From assembly GCA_018372435.1 (NCBI GenBank), contig JAHAJA010000012.1, positions 32,204 to 96,203 on the forward strand: DNA of 64,000 nucleotides. The letters run 5' to 3'. The DNA comes from Clostridiales bacterium. GTDB lineage: Bacteria; Bacillota; Clostridia; Lachnospirales; Lachnospiraceae. Below are positions 8,546-15,906 of this stretch, piece by piece. The first letter of the stretch is position 1; every line of letters begins with the position of its first letter. The translations under genes were made by a program, and so were the position numbers. The notes beneath the pieces are model-generated. The model did no database searches. It saw nothing but the letters and a program-made list of their open reading frames with translations, and was not told the DNA's origin.

Positions 8546-9025
8546 ATGGATAAAAGTGTGATTCGTTATGCACGTGAAGAGGATACAAGTTTAATTTTGA
8601 AGTTTATAAAAGAAATTGCAAAATATGAGAAAATGTTAGATGAAGTAATTGCAACGGAAGATCTGCTGCGACAAGAATTGTTTGTGGATAATAGGGCAGA
8701 AGTAATCTTTTTAATGGTTGATGAAAAGGAAGTCGGTTTCGCTTTATTCTTTCATAATTTCTCAACATTTATGGGACGTTCCGGTATGTATCTAGAAGAT
8801 TTATTCGTACTACCAGAATATCGTGGATTTGGATATGGTAAGAAACTCTTTAGACAAGTAGGCAAGATTGCAGCCGAACGTGGTTGTGGCCGCTTTGAAT
8901 GGAGTTGTCTTAATTGGAATCAACCAAGTATTGATTTCTACCGTTCACAAGGAGCACAGTCTATGGATGAATGGACTGTATACCGAATTACGGGAGATAC
9001 ATTAAAGAATATGATAGAAGAATAA
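8546..9025 (+). CDS. GNAT N-acetyltransferase, SSAT/diamine acetyltransferase-like
   Basis: A 159-residue GNAT protein. The stretches FALFFHNFSTFMGRSGMYLEDLFV, PEYRGFGYGKKLF and the ending FYRSQGAQSMDEWTVYRITG match the spermidine/spermine (or thialysine) acetyltransferase branch known from bacteria to animals. The PEYRGFGYG loop binds acetyl-CoA. A polyamine or a related primary amine is the likely acceptor. The ATG at 8546 has AGGGGG about 7 bases upstream and is preferred to the GTG at 8522. The leader peptide and exporter described next begin 12 bp downstream. Confidence 0.82.
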   Translation: MDKSVIRYAREEDTSLILKFIKEIAKYEKMLDEVIATEDLLRQELFVDNRAEVIFLMVDEKEVGFALFFHNFSTFMGRSGMYLEDLFVLPEYRGFGYGKKLFRQVGKIAAERGCGRFEWSCLNWNQPSIDFYRSQGAQSMDEWTVYRITGDTLKNMIEE

Positions 9026-9037
9026 GAGGTGAGAGTA

Positions 9038-9103
9038 TTGATATGTAAGATGGTAATTCTATTAAATGTTTTTCTCTGTGTAGGTTCTAATATGGAGGCG
9101 TAA
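9038..9103 (+). CDS. putative 21-residue leader peptide upstream of the MFS exporter
   Basis: A TTG-started frame of 21 codons ends at TAA 9103. AGAGGTGAG at 9025-9033 gives a good ribosome binding site about 6 bases before the TTG. The peptide is hydrophobic (ICKMVILLNVFLCVG in its first half). The important point is position: the coding sequence runs through the left arm (9074-9086) of a hairpin whose right arm lies after the stop codon, as in ribosome-controlled attenuators of antibiotic-resistance genes. The peptide itself probably has no other role. Evidence is from layout only. Confidence 0.5.
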   Translation: MICKMVILLNVFLCVGSNMEA

Positions 9104-9193
9104 GCATCTACTTTGGACGAAACTTACACAGAGTATATTAATCGTCCTTCATCGGGGCCTACACATTATCGAGATTAATTTTGATAATGAAGG
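9074..9193 (+). promoter_or_regulatory. candidate attenuator with alternative hairpins before the MFS gene
   Basis: Four segments can pair in competing ways. CTCTGTGTAGGTT (9074-9086) pairs with AACTTACACAGAG (9121-9133): 13 pairs with one G-U. GTGTAGG (9078-9084) can instead pair with CCTACAC (9158-9164). CATTATC (9164-9170) pairs with GATAATG (9183-9189). CCTTCAT (9146-9152) pairs with ATGAAGG (9187-9193), which would hide the ribosome binding site of the exporter. A ribosome stalled in the leader peptide would block the first hairpin and could free the exporter start. No folding energies were computed. Confidence 0.5.
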
Positions 9194-9201
9194 AGAAACC
9201 A

Positions 9202-10596
9202 ATGAATATGTTACATACTAAAAAAAGAATAAATAGAGATAGTTCTAATAATAAAAAATTAAGGATTAATAAATTAAGAAATAATAAATTAAGAAGTAAT
9301 AAAACAAGAAACAATGCAATTAGCAATATGAGAAACTTCACGTTATTTTGGCTTAGTGGGTCGGTTTCGCAATTAGGAAGTGCAATGACCAGTTATGCGC
9401 TAATCATATGGGCATATCAACAAACAAAGTCAGCTATGACGGTTTCTTTGATGTCGTTCTCTATGTATTTACCGTATATATGCATTAGCATATTTGCAGG
9501 AGCGTTCATTGACAGGCATTCCAAGAAGAAGATTATGTTGATTACGGATTTTATGGCAGCTATATGTACTTTTGTGATTTTTCTATTAATAGTTACAAAT
9601 CAGTTTCAAATCTGGCATATCTATATTGTGAATATGGTAATCGGATTTGCGAATTCGTTTCAATCGCCAGCACAATCAGTGGCCGTGGGAATTATGGTTC
9701 CGAAGGAAGAATATGCAAGAGCAAGTGGTATGAATTCCTTCTCAAACAATTTACTTACTGTTGCAACACCAATGCTTGCAGCGAGTTTGATTTCAGTGGT
9801 TGATTTGAAGGGAATATTGTTAATTGATGTAGTGACTTTTTTATTCGCAGAGGGGGTTTTATTATTCTATATAAAAATTCCTGAAGTTATTAACAAGCAT
9901 GCGAATAAGAATCAGAGTATATTTGCAGGGTGTAAGGAAGGGGTCCAGTTTTTGTGTAATCACAAGGGGATTTTGTACATCGTGTTAAGTATGGCTTGTA
10001 TGAACTTTTTTTCCAGACTTACCTATGAGAATATATTATCTCCAATGATCTTAGCTCGAAGTGGTGGTAATACGCAGGTGCTTGGTATAGTAACGGGGAT
10101 GATTGGATTTGGTGGTATTCTTGGGGGATTGTTAGTGTCTCTTAGAAAAAAGAGTGATAACAAGATTGCAGAGATATTCTTAACAGCAGCTTTCTCATTC
10201 TTATGTGGTGATTTATTAATGGGTGTAGGTAGGAATGTAGTTCTATGGAGTATAGCGGCCTTAGCAGCAAGTGTACCAATACCTTTCATAACAGCTGCCC
10301 AGAATGTGATTATGTATGAAGTGATTCCACGGGAAGTACAAGGAAGAATATTCGCGGTTAAGAATGCAATCCAGTTTTGTACCATACCAATAGGTATCTT
10401 GTTAGGTGGTTTCTTAGCCGATTATGTCTTTGAACCGTTTATGGTAAGTGGTAGTCAAGGTGCAAAATGGGTGCAAGGATTGGTTGGTAACACAGAAGGT
10501 AGTGGAATGGCACTAATGTTTGTAATGACGGGGATTCTAGGGTGCTTGACAAGTTTGTTATGGTATCGAAGTAAGGAGATTTGTAAGTTGAAGTAA
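9202..10596 (+). CDS. MFS efflux transporter (MFS_3, macrolide-efflux-like)
   Basis: A 464-residue integral membrane protein with about twelve helices and the MFS_3 pattern: FTLFWLSGSVSQLGSAMTSYAL in helix 1, then FIDRHSKKKIMLITD as the loop 2-3 motif A, and EVIPREVQGRIFAVKNA in the loop 8-9 region. This group includes Mef-type macrolide exporters and EntS-like exporters; the substrate here is not known. AAGGAG precedes the ATG at 9202 by six bases. The first 35 residues are an unusual lysine/asparagine/arginine tail built from 15-base repeats. The upstream attenuator-like leader suggests induction by a ribosome-targeting compound. A two-component system follows 41 bp downstream. Confidence 0.85.
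   Translation: MNMLHTKKRINRDSSNNKKLRINKLRNNKLRSNKTRNNAISNMRNFTLFWLSGSVSQLGSAMTSYALIIWAYQQTKSAMTVSLMSFSMYLPYICISIFAGAFIDRHSKKKIMLITDFMAAICTFVIFLLIVTNQFQIWHIYIVNMVIGFANSFQSPAQSVAVGIMVPKEEYARASGMNSFSNNLLTVATPMLAASLISVVDLKGILLIDVVTFLFAEGVLLFYIKIPEVINKHANKNQSIFAGCKEGVQFLCNHKGILYIVLSMACMNFFSRLTYENILSPMILARSGGNTQVLGIVTGMIGFGGILGGLLVSLRKKSDNKIAEIFLTAAFSFLCGDLLMGVGRNVVLWSIAALAASVPIPFITAAQNVIMYEVIPREVQGRIFAVKNAIQFCTIPIGILLGGFLADYVFEPFMVSGSQGAKWVQGLVGNTEGSGMALMFVMTGILGCLTSLLWYRSKEICKLK
9250..9309 (+). repeat. four tandem 15-bp units inside the MFS gene
   Basis: Four degenerate 15-base units in frame encode NKKLR, INKLR, NNKLR and SNKTR. The length is a multiple of three, so copy changes would keep the frame. 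The basic cytoplasmic tail they encode is not part of the normal MFS fold. Confidence 0.8.
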
Positions 10597-10637
10597 ATGT
10601 TAGTTAAGTGATTAAGGCTGATGTTAGAAGGTAGAGA

Positions 10638-11351
10638 ATGGAACGTATATTAGTAGTAGATGATAACAGAGAAATTACAGAATTGATTGGTGAATTACTG
10701 ACAAGAGAAGGATATGAGGTTACAAAAGCATTTTCTGGGATAGAAGCACTTAATTTGTTGACCGAGGAGCATTTTCTTGTTATCTTAGATGTTATGATGC
10801 CAGAACTTGATGGGTGTGAGGTGTGTAGGGAAATTCGTAAGAAGAGTAATGTACCGGTATTATATCTAAGTGCAAAAGGTACGGATATTGATAAAGTAAT
10901 TGGTTTGTCTGCAGGAGGAGACGATTATATGGTTAAGCCTTTTAGTGCAATTGAATTGGTTGCAAGGGTGAAGGCTTTAACACGAAGATACTCCTTTCTT
11001 CGAGCTGCTCTAGAAGAAAAAGATCAGAAAACTGATATAAGACAAGCAAAGCGATATATAGAAGTCGACACGATTGGGATTGATCTTGATGCACATAGAA
11101 TTACTCGTTTGGGAGAAGAAGTCAATCTTACAAGAACGGAATATGAGATACTTGTGTTGCTTGCTACGAATAAAGGTAGGGTGTTCAGTACAGAAGAGAT
11201 ATTCAAAAGTGTCTGGAAAGAAAAATACTATGAAGGAAACAATACAGTAATGGTACATCTTGCAAGACTCCGTGAGAAGATCGAAGATAACCCAAGAAAT
11301 GCAAAGATTATTAAGAATGTATGGGGCGTGGGGTATCGAATTGAAGCATAG
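10638..11351 (+). CDS. OmpR/PhoB-family response regulator
   Basis: A 237-residue two-component regulator. Residues 1-115 form the receiver: acidic pair Asp8-Asp9, phospho-acceptor Asp51 in VILDVMMPELDG, the Ser of LYLSAKG and the Lys of DDYMVKPFS. Residues about 140-237 form the winged-helix domain, with TRTEYEILVLLATNKGRVFSTEEIF and the wing VWGVGYRIE. AGAAGG precedes the ATG. The kinase gene overlaps its end. The layout resembles VanR/BceR-type systems next to resistance transporters. Likely targets are the exporter upstream or the former ABC transporter whose remains lie downstream. Confidence 0.92.
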   Translation: MERILVVDDNREITELIGELLTREGYEVTKAFSGIEALNLLTEEHFLVILDVMMPELDGCEVCREIRKKSNVPVLYLSAKGTDIDKVIGLSAGGDDYMVKPFSAIELVARVKALTRRYSFLRAALEEKDQKTDIRQAKRYIEVDTIGIDLDAHRITRLGEEVNLTRTEYEILVLLATNKGRVFSTEEIFKSVWKEKYYEGNNTVMVHLARLREKIEDNPRNAKIIKNVWGVGYRIEA

Positions 11352-12387
11352 ATTACAATGGAAAATGATATGTATTATGTTTGTAAGTATGCTAGCAGCC
11401 GTCTTTGTTATGGTACTCTGTGAAGTTTCAATCTTTCAAGGAATCTTCCATATGAGTGCGGAGAAAGCAGAGATAGAGTTTGCAAAATATTCGTACCTGT
11501 TTAATCTACTGTTTGCTATAGTCGCTGTTTTTATTTTTTTCTTATTGTCAAGAAAAACAATAAAGAGAATTGAAAGAATGAACAAGAATGTTAGTAAAAT
11601 AGCAAGCGGACAGATGAAAGAACTTGAAGGAGATCGTCACAAAGATGAACTAGGAGATCTATCAAACAATATTAATACAATGGCACTTCATATTGCGCAG
11701 TCCATTCAAAAAGAGCAGGATATGGTATGTAATTTGGCACATGATTTACGAACACCTATTACATCGATTAGTGGATATATAGAATTATTGGAAAAAGAGA
11801 AAGAATTGTCGGAGGAAGGAAAGCACTATATTGGTATTCTAAGGCGGAAGACAGAAGACCTTGCTTCTCAAGTGAATGCATTATTAGAGTATTCTATTCT
11901 TGAGTTTAAAGAAAGGGATTATGAGTTGGAAGAAATATCTCTAAGTAGTTTGCTAGAACAAGTTCTTATCGATTTTATACCAGTGTTAGAACAAGAAGGC
12001 TTCACATATATCCTTGAAGGAAACACGAAATCGTATCTCTTTGTTTGTAATCAGATGTTATTTGTAAGATTGTTTGAAAATCTAATATCAAATAGTATTC
12101 GTTATGGTAAGCAAGAGAAGAAAATTGAGATCAAAATCCATGAAAAAACAAAGTGTATTGCAATTGACTTTTCCAATTATGGAGAACTAGTATCGCCAGA
12201 AGAGGAAGCACATCTTTTTGATGCATTTTATCAGGGAAAATCGGCTAAGAATTACAAGACAGAAAGTAAAGGACTTGGTTTAGCAATAGCAAAGAAGATT
12301 ACAGCAATTCATCATGGACACATCAAAGTGAAGAATAACCAGGACTTGAATAAAGTAACCTTTACGGTGGAACTACCTATGAATTAA
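11341..12387 (+). CDS. sensor histidine kinase
   Basis: A 348-residue membrane kinase, partner of the regulator just upstream. Two membrane helices (about residues 10-33 and 55-78) frame a very short outer loop, so it lacks a large sensing domain. A HAMP-like linker follows. The H-box NLAHDLRTPITSISGYIELL holds the phospho-accepting His134. The N-box is LFENLISNSIRYG and the G-box is KGLGLAIAKKI. A TTG start at 11341, overlapping the regulator by 11 bases after GTGGGG, fits the domain start; an in-frame ATG lies 8 codons later. The short loop resembles kinases that sense through a transporter. Confidence 0.85.
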   Translation: MKHRLQWKMICIMFVSMLAAVFVMVLCEVSIFQGIFHMSAEKAEIEFAKYSYLFNLLFAIVAVFIFFLLSRKTIKRIERMNKNVSKIASGQMKELEGDRHKDELGDLSNNINTMALHIAQSIQKEQDMVCNLAHDLRTPITSISGYIELLEKEKELSEEGKHYIGILRRKTEDLASQVNALLEYSILEFKERDYELEEISLSSLLEQVLIDFIPVLEQEGFTYILEGNTKSYLFVCNQMLFVRLFENLISNSIRYGKQEKKIEIKIHEKTKCIAIDFSNYGELVSPEEEAHLFDAFYQGKSAKNYKTESKGLGLAIAKKITAIHHGHIKVKNNQDLNKVTFTVELPMN

Positions 12388-12409
12388 AAGAAAATAATAT
12401 GAAATCGTT

Positions 12410-12449
12410 AATAAGTTGTAAGTTTATCTTACAACTTATTTTATTTTGT
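12410..12449 (+). terminator. intrinsic terminator after the two-component genes
   Basis: AATAAGTTGTAAG and CTTACAACTTATT form a 13-bp perfect stem with a TTTAT loop, followed by TTATTTTG. It closes the regulator/kinase operon. Confidence 0.85.
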
Positions 12450-12486
12450 CTTGTTACAATTGAGGTATAAAAAAGGAGAAAAGAAG

Positions 12487-12741
12487 GAGACCTGGTTGTA
12501 ATAGCATTCCAGTTCAGCACTTGCAGTGATGGATATCATGAATGGCATTAATCAAGAAGGTACGGCAGTTATGCTTATTACGCATGATGCAAGGGTGGCG
12601 GCTAGAGCTGACAAAGTTATATCCCTAGCCGATGGAAAGGTAAGAGCAGAGTACCAATTAGGAAAAAATAATAATAATACACAGTCAGTTAGACAACGGG
12701 AAGATGTGCTAGTAGATTTCTTGAAGGAACAGGGATTTTAG
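12487..12741 (+). pseudogene. ABC transporter ATPase remnant (BceA/LolD type, C-terminal part)
   Basis: The residues SSALAVMDIMNGINQEGTAVMLITHDARVAARADKVI are the end of a MacB/BceA/LolD-type ATPase: the segment after Walker B and D-loop, the H-loop His in ITHD, and the usual 'ADkvi.l.dG' ending. The Walker A, Q-loop and signature motifs are absent. The first match begins at about 12500, and the ACCTGGTTG before it resembles the 'PTG' codons. The remaining piece sits right after a terminator and a GGAGAA-rich stretch, as if a deletion joined the old 5' region to the gene's end. No FtsX-type permease follows. An ATG at 12526 could still give a 71-residue product. Confidence 0.7.
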
Positions 12742-12761
12742 TATGCTTACGACCAGAAGTT

Positions 12762-13643
12762 ATGGGGGATAAAAAGGACATGAATAGGATTATGAAAAAA
12801 AGAAGAACTATAATAAGTAGGTTGATTATAGGGGTACTTGGTAGTATCGTATTGATTATAGTGTTATGTGTATATGGAATTGGCGGTATGGTAGGTGCTT
12901 ATGCATGGACAATTGGAGTTTTTATCGTTGCACCAATTACTTGTGTGGTTACGGTAATACAATTATATCGAATAATGAAAAAGATTGTACGGTATACTGC
13001 TAAAAGGAAAGATAGTGACAAAAAACAAGATATTCGTATATGTACTGACTTGATAATCTTGGTTCTTATTTTAGTGTTGGCATATCCAATAACCATTTTG
13101 TTTGGTGTTTCTGCACTTACGTATCCAAGAAATGCGGATCAGGCTGACTGTGTTAGTATGAAGATGCCGGTTGAAAATGCCGTATTGTTTGGAGGAAAGG
13201 AATTTAAGTCACATGCCATTTGGCCATCTGAATGTTATGCTTATGATATTGTAGTAGAGCCTTATGATACAAATTCAGGTCGTTTAGAGGATTACGGAAT
13301 ATATATGGCAGATGTAATTGCCCCAGTATCGGGAACAGTTATAGGAATGGAAAACACCGAAGAAGATATTATGCCAAATACGGAAGAATTTAAAAGCTCG
13401 TTGGGAAATTATTTATTTCTTAAAATTGAACAAACAGGGACATATCTTATCCTCGCACATCTTGAAAAAGACAGTATTCCTGTATCTATAGACGATTATG
13501 TGGAGGCAGGTCAATATATTGGAAAGGTTGGAAATTCGGGAACCACATCGGAACCACATCTACATATACAACATCAAAGAAATAATCCACTTACAATGAT
13601 ATTTCTAACCTGTTCAGAAGGACTACCTATTGAATTTCAATAA
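12762..13643 (+). CDS. membrane-anchored M23/LytM-like protein with an altered metal site
   Basis: A 293-residue protein. Three hydrophobic helices (about residues 18-48, 50-70 and 92-115) are followed by an extracytoplasmic M23-like domain. APVSGTVIGMEN, YLILAHLEKDSIPV, VEAGQYIGKVGNSGTTSEPHLHIQ is the classic LytM order, and the HxH (HLH) ligand pair is intact. The first motif, normally H-x(3)-D, reads ECYAYDIV: the Asp is present but the His position is Tyr. The zinc site may thus be incomplete, so it may bind rather than cut peptidoglycan. The start at 12762 has an AGAAG before it; later in-frame ATGs exist. It follows the decayed ABC ATPase. Confidence 0.75.
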   Translation: MGDKKDMNRIMKKRRTIISRLIIGVLGSIVLIIVLCVYGIGGMVGAYAWTIGVFIVAPITCVVTVIQLYRIMKKIVRYTAKRKDSDKKQDIRICTDLIILVLILVLAYPITILFGVSALTYPRNADQADCVSMKMPVENAVLFGGKEFKSHAIWPSECYAYDIVVEPYDTNSGRLEDYGIYMADVIAPVSGTVIGMENTEEDIMPNTEEFKSSLGNYLFLKIEQTGTYLILAHLEKDSIPVSIDDYVEAGQYIGKVGNSGTTSEPHLHIQHQRNNPLTMIFLTCSEGLPIEFQ

Positions 13644-13785
13644 GTAGCCAATCTACTGGAATGGACTAGTAGTTTGAAGTGTAAAGCAATAAATTATTGA
13701 TTACAAAACAAGAATAGACGTATCTAAAAATAAACATTATAATAATACATAGACAAAAAAAGGAACATGATTGGAGATTATATTA

Positions 13786-14010
13786 ATGTTTATAAAAGAA
13801 GATAATACGTTTAATGATATGAGAAAAAACTCTACTCTGCAATGGCTTGAGCAATTACTTGATGGAGAAGATGTGGTGAATAAACACGGTGCAAAGCTTA
13901 CATTAGAATATGTTGATTATCTCCATAAAAAGAATGATGAATTGAAAGAACAAATAGCTTTGCGTGATGAGTTTCTAAGACGATTAAAATCTAAAGAAGG
14001 CAAGAAGTAA
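13786..14010 (+). CDS. small hypothetical protein
   Basis: A 74-residue protein, mostly helical and charged. The second half (LEYVDYLHKKNDELKEQIALRDEFLRRLKSK) looks like a coiled coil, the first half contains LQWLEQLLDGED. No family recognised. The ATG at 13786 has a GGAG 9 bases upstream; an upstream TTG adds five residues. A strong terminator directly follows, which supports it as a real, separately transcribed gene. Confidence 0.6.
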   Translation: MFIKEDNTFNDMRKNSTLQWLEQLLDGEDVVNKHGAKLTLEYVDYLHKKNDELKEQIALRDEFLRRLKSKEGKK

Positions 14011-14013
14011 TGT

Positions 14014-14062
14014 ACTGTCACATGTGAGAACGATAAGTAGTCCTCTCGTGTGACAGTTTTTT
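14014..14062 (+). terminator. intrinsic terminator after the small hypothetical gene
   Basis: ACTGTCACATGTGAGA and TCTCGTGTGACAGT form a long stem with one bulge, followed by TTTTTT. Confidence 0.88.
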
Positions 14063-14104
14063 ATGCTATAAATCTTTATGATCTAATTATTTATGAATAA
14101 GTAG

Positions 14105-14133
14105 TTGACATACAATGGTAAAAGTTGTATGAT
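14105..14133 (+). promoter_or_regulatory. sigma-A-type promoter of the ABC-2 exporter operon
   Basis: TTGACA (14105-14110), a 17-bp spacer and TATGAT (14128-14133). Just downstream, TTGAC...GTCAA at 14141-14160 forms a short inverted repeat near the expected transcription start and could be an operator. The ATPase gene starts about 150 bp downstream. Confidence 0.75.
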
Positions 14134-14203
14134 TTAGCTCTTGACTCTCTTTTAGGTCAAAAATTGAATAACTAGAACTGTTCAGTTATGAGCAGCTCAT
14201 TTT

Positions 14204-14244
14204 GTCGGTTTTGTTTTGGCAAAATCCAAGACAAACCAACCGAC
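14204..14244 (+). promoter_or_regulatory. leader hairpin before the ABC-2 exporter operon
   Basis: GTCGGTT and AACCGAC are the ends of an imperfect stem that continues with GTTTTGG against CCAAGAC. No T-run follows, so it is not a simple terminator. It lies in the untranslated leader, about 40 bp before the ATPase start, and may influence stability or binding of a regulator. Confidence 0.45.
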
Positions 14245-14284
14245 TTGGCAAGATATGAAAATATAACTACCAGGAGGAAGCACA

Positions 14285-15073
14285 ATGATTACGATGAAAA
14301 ATGTATGTAAGTCGTACAAAGTAGCAAGAAGAAATGCAGGCTTTAAAGAAGCATGTAAGTCGCTGTTCCATAGGGAATATGAGACCATTCAGGCATTGAA
14401 TGATGTCAGTTTCACCATTAATGAGGGTGAAATGGTCGGATATATTGGGCCGAATGGAGCAGGAAAAAGTTCTACCATTAAAATTCTTAGTGGGATACTA
14501 ACACCAGACAGTGGAACCTGTACCGTTAATGGGCGGGTACCGTGGGAGAACCGAATACAACATGTTAAGAATATTGGCGTTGTATTTGGTCAGAAATCAC
14601 AACTATGGTGGGATGTTCCCGTCATCGATTCCTTTGAATTATTAAAGGACATCTATTCTATACCAGAAGAAATATATCAAGATAATCTAGAAGAGTTACA
14701 AAAGTTATTAGATCTAGAAAAACTCTTACGAACACCGACAAGACAGTTATCCTTGGGACAACGTATGCGTTGCGAAATCGCAGCCTCACTTCTTCACAGT
14801 CCAGATATCATATTCCTTGATGAACCAACAATTGGCCTCGATGCGGTATCAAAACTTGCTGTTAGAGAATTCATCTTGCGTCTGAATGAGACGCATAAGA
14901 CAACAGTTATTCTAACGACCCATGACATGCAAGATATTGAAGCATTAACAAAACGTATCATCCTTGTTGGAAAAGGAAGAATCCTTCTTGATGGATCTCT
15001 AGCAGATATCAAAGAAGGCAATGCCAATATTGATGAAACGGTTGCACAGTTATACCGTTCCTATGATATATAG
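14285..15073 (+). CDS. ABC transporter ATP-binding protein (ABC-2 type, COG4586-like)
   Basis: A 262-residue ATPase of an exporter. Walker A is GPNGAGKSS, the signature is LSLGQRMR (a variant of LSGGQ), Walker B is IIFLDEPTIGLD and the H-loop is TTHD. The N-terminal part carries RREY/FHREYETIQALNDVSF, typical of the COG4586 group. Two permease genes of the matching COG4587 and COG3694 types follow with tiny gaps, giving the usual three-gene exporter. GGAGGAAG precedes the ATG. The substrate is unknown; related sets are often linked to antimicrobial or lipid export. Confidence 0.9.
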   Translation: MITMKNVCKSYKVARRNAGFKEACKSLFHREYETIQALNDVSFTINEGEMVGYIGPNGAGKSSTIKILSGILTPDSGTCTVNGRVPWENRIQHVKNIGVVFGQKSQLWWDVPVIDSFELLKDIYSIPEEIYQDNLEELQKLLDLEKLLRTPTRQLSLGQRMRCEIAASLLHSPDIIFLDEPTIGLDAVSKLAVREFILRLNETHKTTVILTTHDMQDIEALTKRIILVGKGRILLDGSLADIKEGNANIDETVAQLYRSYDI

Positions 15074-15099
15074 CAGTGGAAAGGAATAGGTGTGTTGAT

Positions 15100-15903
15100 A
15101 TGAATAAATATTTATCTTTCTTTCGGTTGCGTTTTGCTATGGGTATGCAATATCGTATGGCAGCTTTCGCAGGTGTAATCACCCAATTTGTATGGGGTGC
15201 CATGGAGATTTTAATCTATAATGCATTCTATGATGCAAATGCAGCGGCTTTTCCTATGTCATTCCAAGCTACATCATCATATATATGGTTACAACAAGCT
15301 TTCCTAGCTTTCTTCATGGCATGGTTTATGGAAGAAGAGATTTTTGATTCGATTATTAGTGGGAATATTGTATATGAACTGTGTAGGCCAATTCGCATCT
15401 ATAATATGTGGTTTGCTAGAAGTGTAGCGAATCGTCTATCAAGGGCGGTGTTGCGTTGCTTTCCTATATTAATAATTGCAACGTTTTTACCAAAACCATA
15501 TGGAATGTCTACACCATCAAGCCCGCTTAATTTTATGCTTTTTCTAGTGACCATGATCCTTGGATTATTGGTTACGGTATCTTTTTGTATGTTAGTTTAT
15601 GTATTAACGTTCTTTACCGTGTCACCGCAAGGTCTTCGAATATGCTTTGTATCCATGGTGGAATTCTTTGCAGGGGCAGTAATCCCGTTACCATTTTTCC
15701 CGGACAAGATTCGAACATTCTTGGAATTATTACCGTTCGCAGCGATGCAGAATGTACCACTTAGAATCTATAGTGGTGATTTATCAGGAGTAGCAATTGT
15801 GAAACCTATTGCGTTGCAAGTGTTCTGGCTTATCATTCTTACAGCGGTTGGTTACAACTTATGTCGATATGCAGAGAAGCGCGTAAGATTGCAGGGAGGT
15901 TGA
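15100..15903 (+). CDS. ABC-2 family permease (COG4587-like)
   Basis: A 267-residue membrane protein with about six helices. The stretch ending in SYIWLQQAF, the amphipathic segment FDSIISGNIVYELCRPIR and the C-terminal FFAGAVIPLPFFPD are characteristic of the ABC-2 permeases that pair with COG4586 ATPases. The ATG at 15100 is chosen because it begins at the first membrane-proximal residues and follows GGAATAGGTGTG; a longer frame from 15076 adds eight poorly placed residues. It would form the transport channel with the next gene. Confidence 0.85.
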   Translation: MNKYLSFFRLRFAMGMQYRMAAFAGVITQFVWGAMEILIYNAFYDANAAAFPMSFQATSSYIWLQQAFLAFFMAWFMEEEIFDSIISGNIVYELCRPIRIYNMWFARSVANRLSRAVLRCFPILIIATFLPKPYGMSTPSSPLNFMLFLVTMILGLLVTVSFCMLVYVLTFFTVSPQGLRICFVSMVEFFAGAVIPLPFFPDKIRTFLELLPFAAMQNVPLRIYSGDLSGVAIVKPIALQVFWLIILTAVGYNLCRYAEKRVRLQGG

Positions 15904-15906
15904 CAG

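Noticed and set aside
12743..12772. Nine-codon frame MLTTRSYGG after the ABC ATPase remnant, perhaps the start of a lost permease
   Set aside because: Nine residues cannot be assigned to a family, and its frame ends at once.
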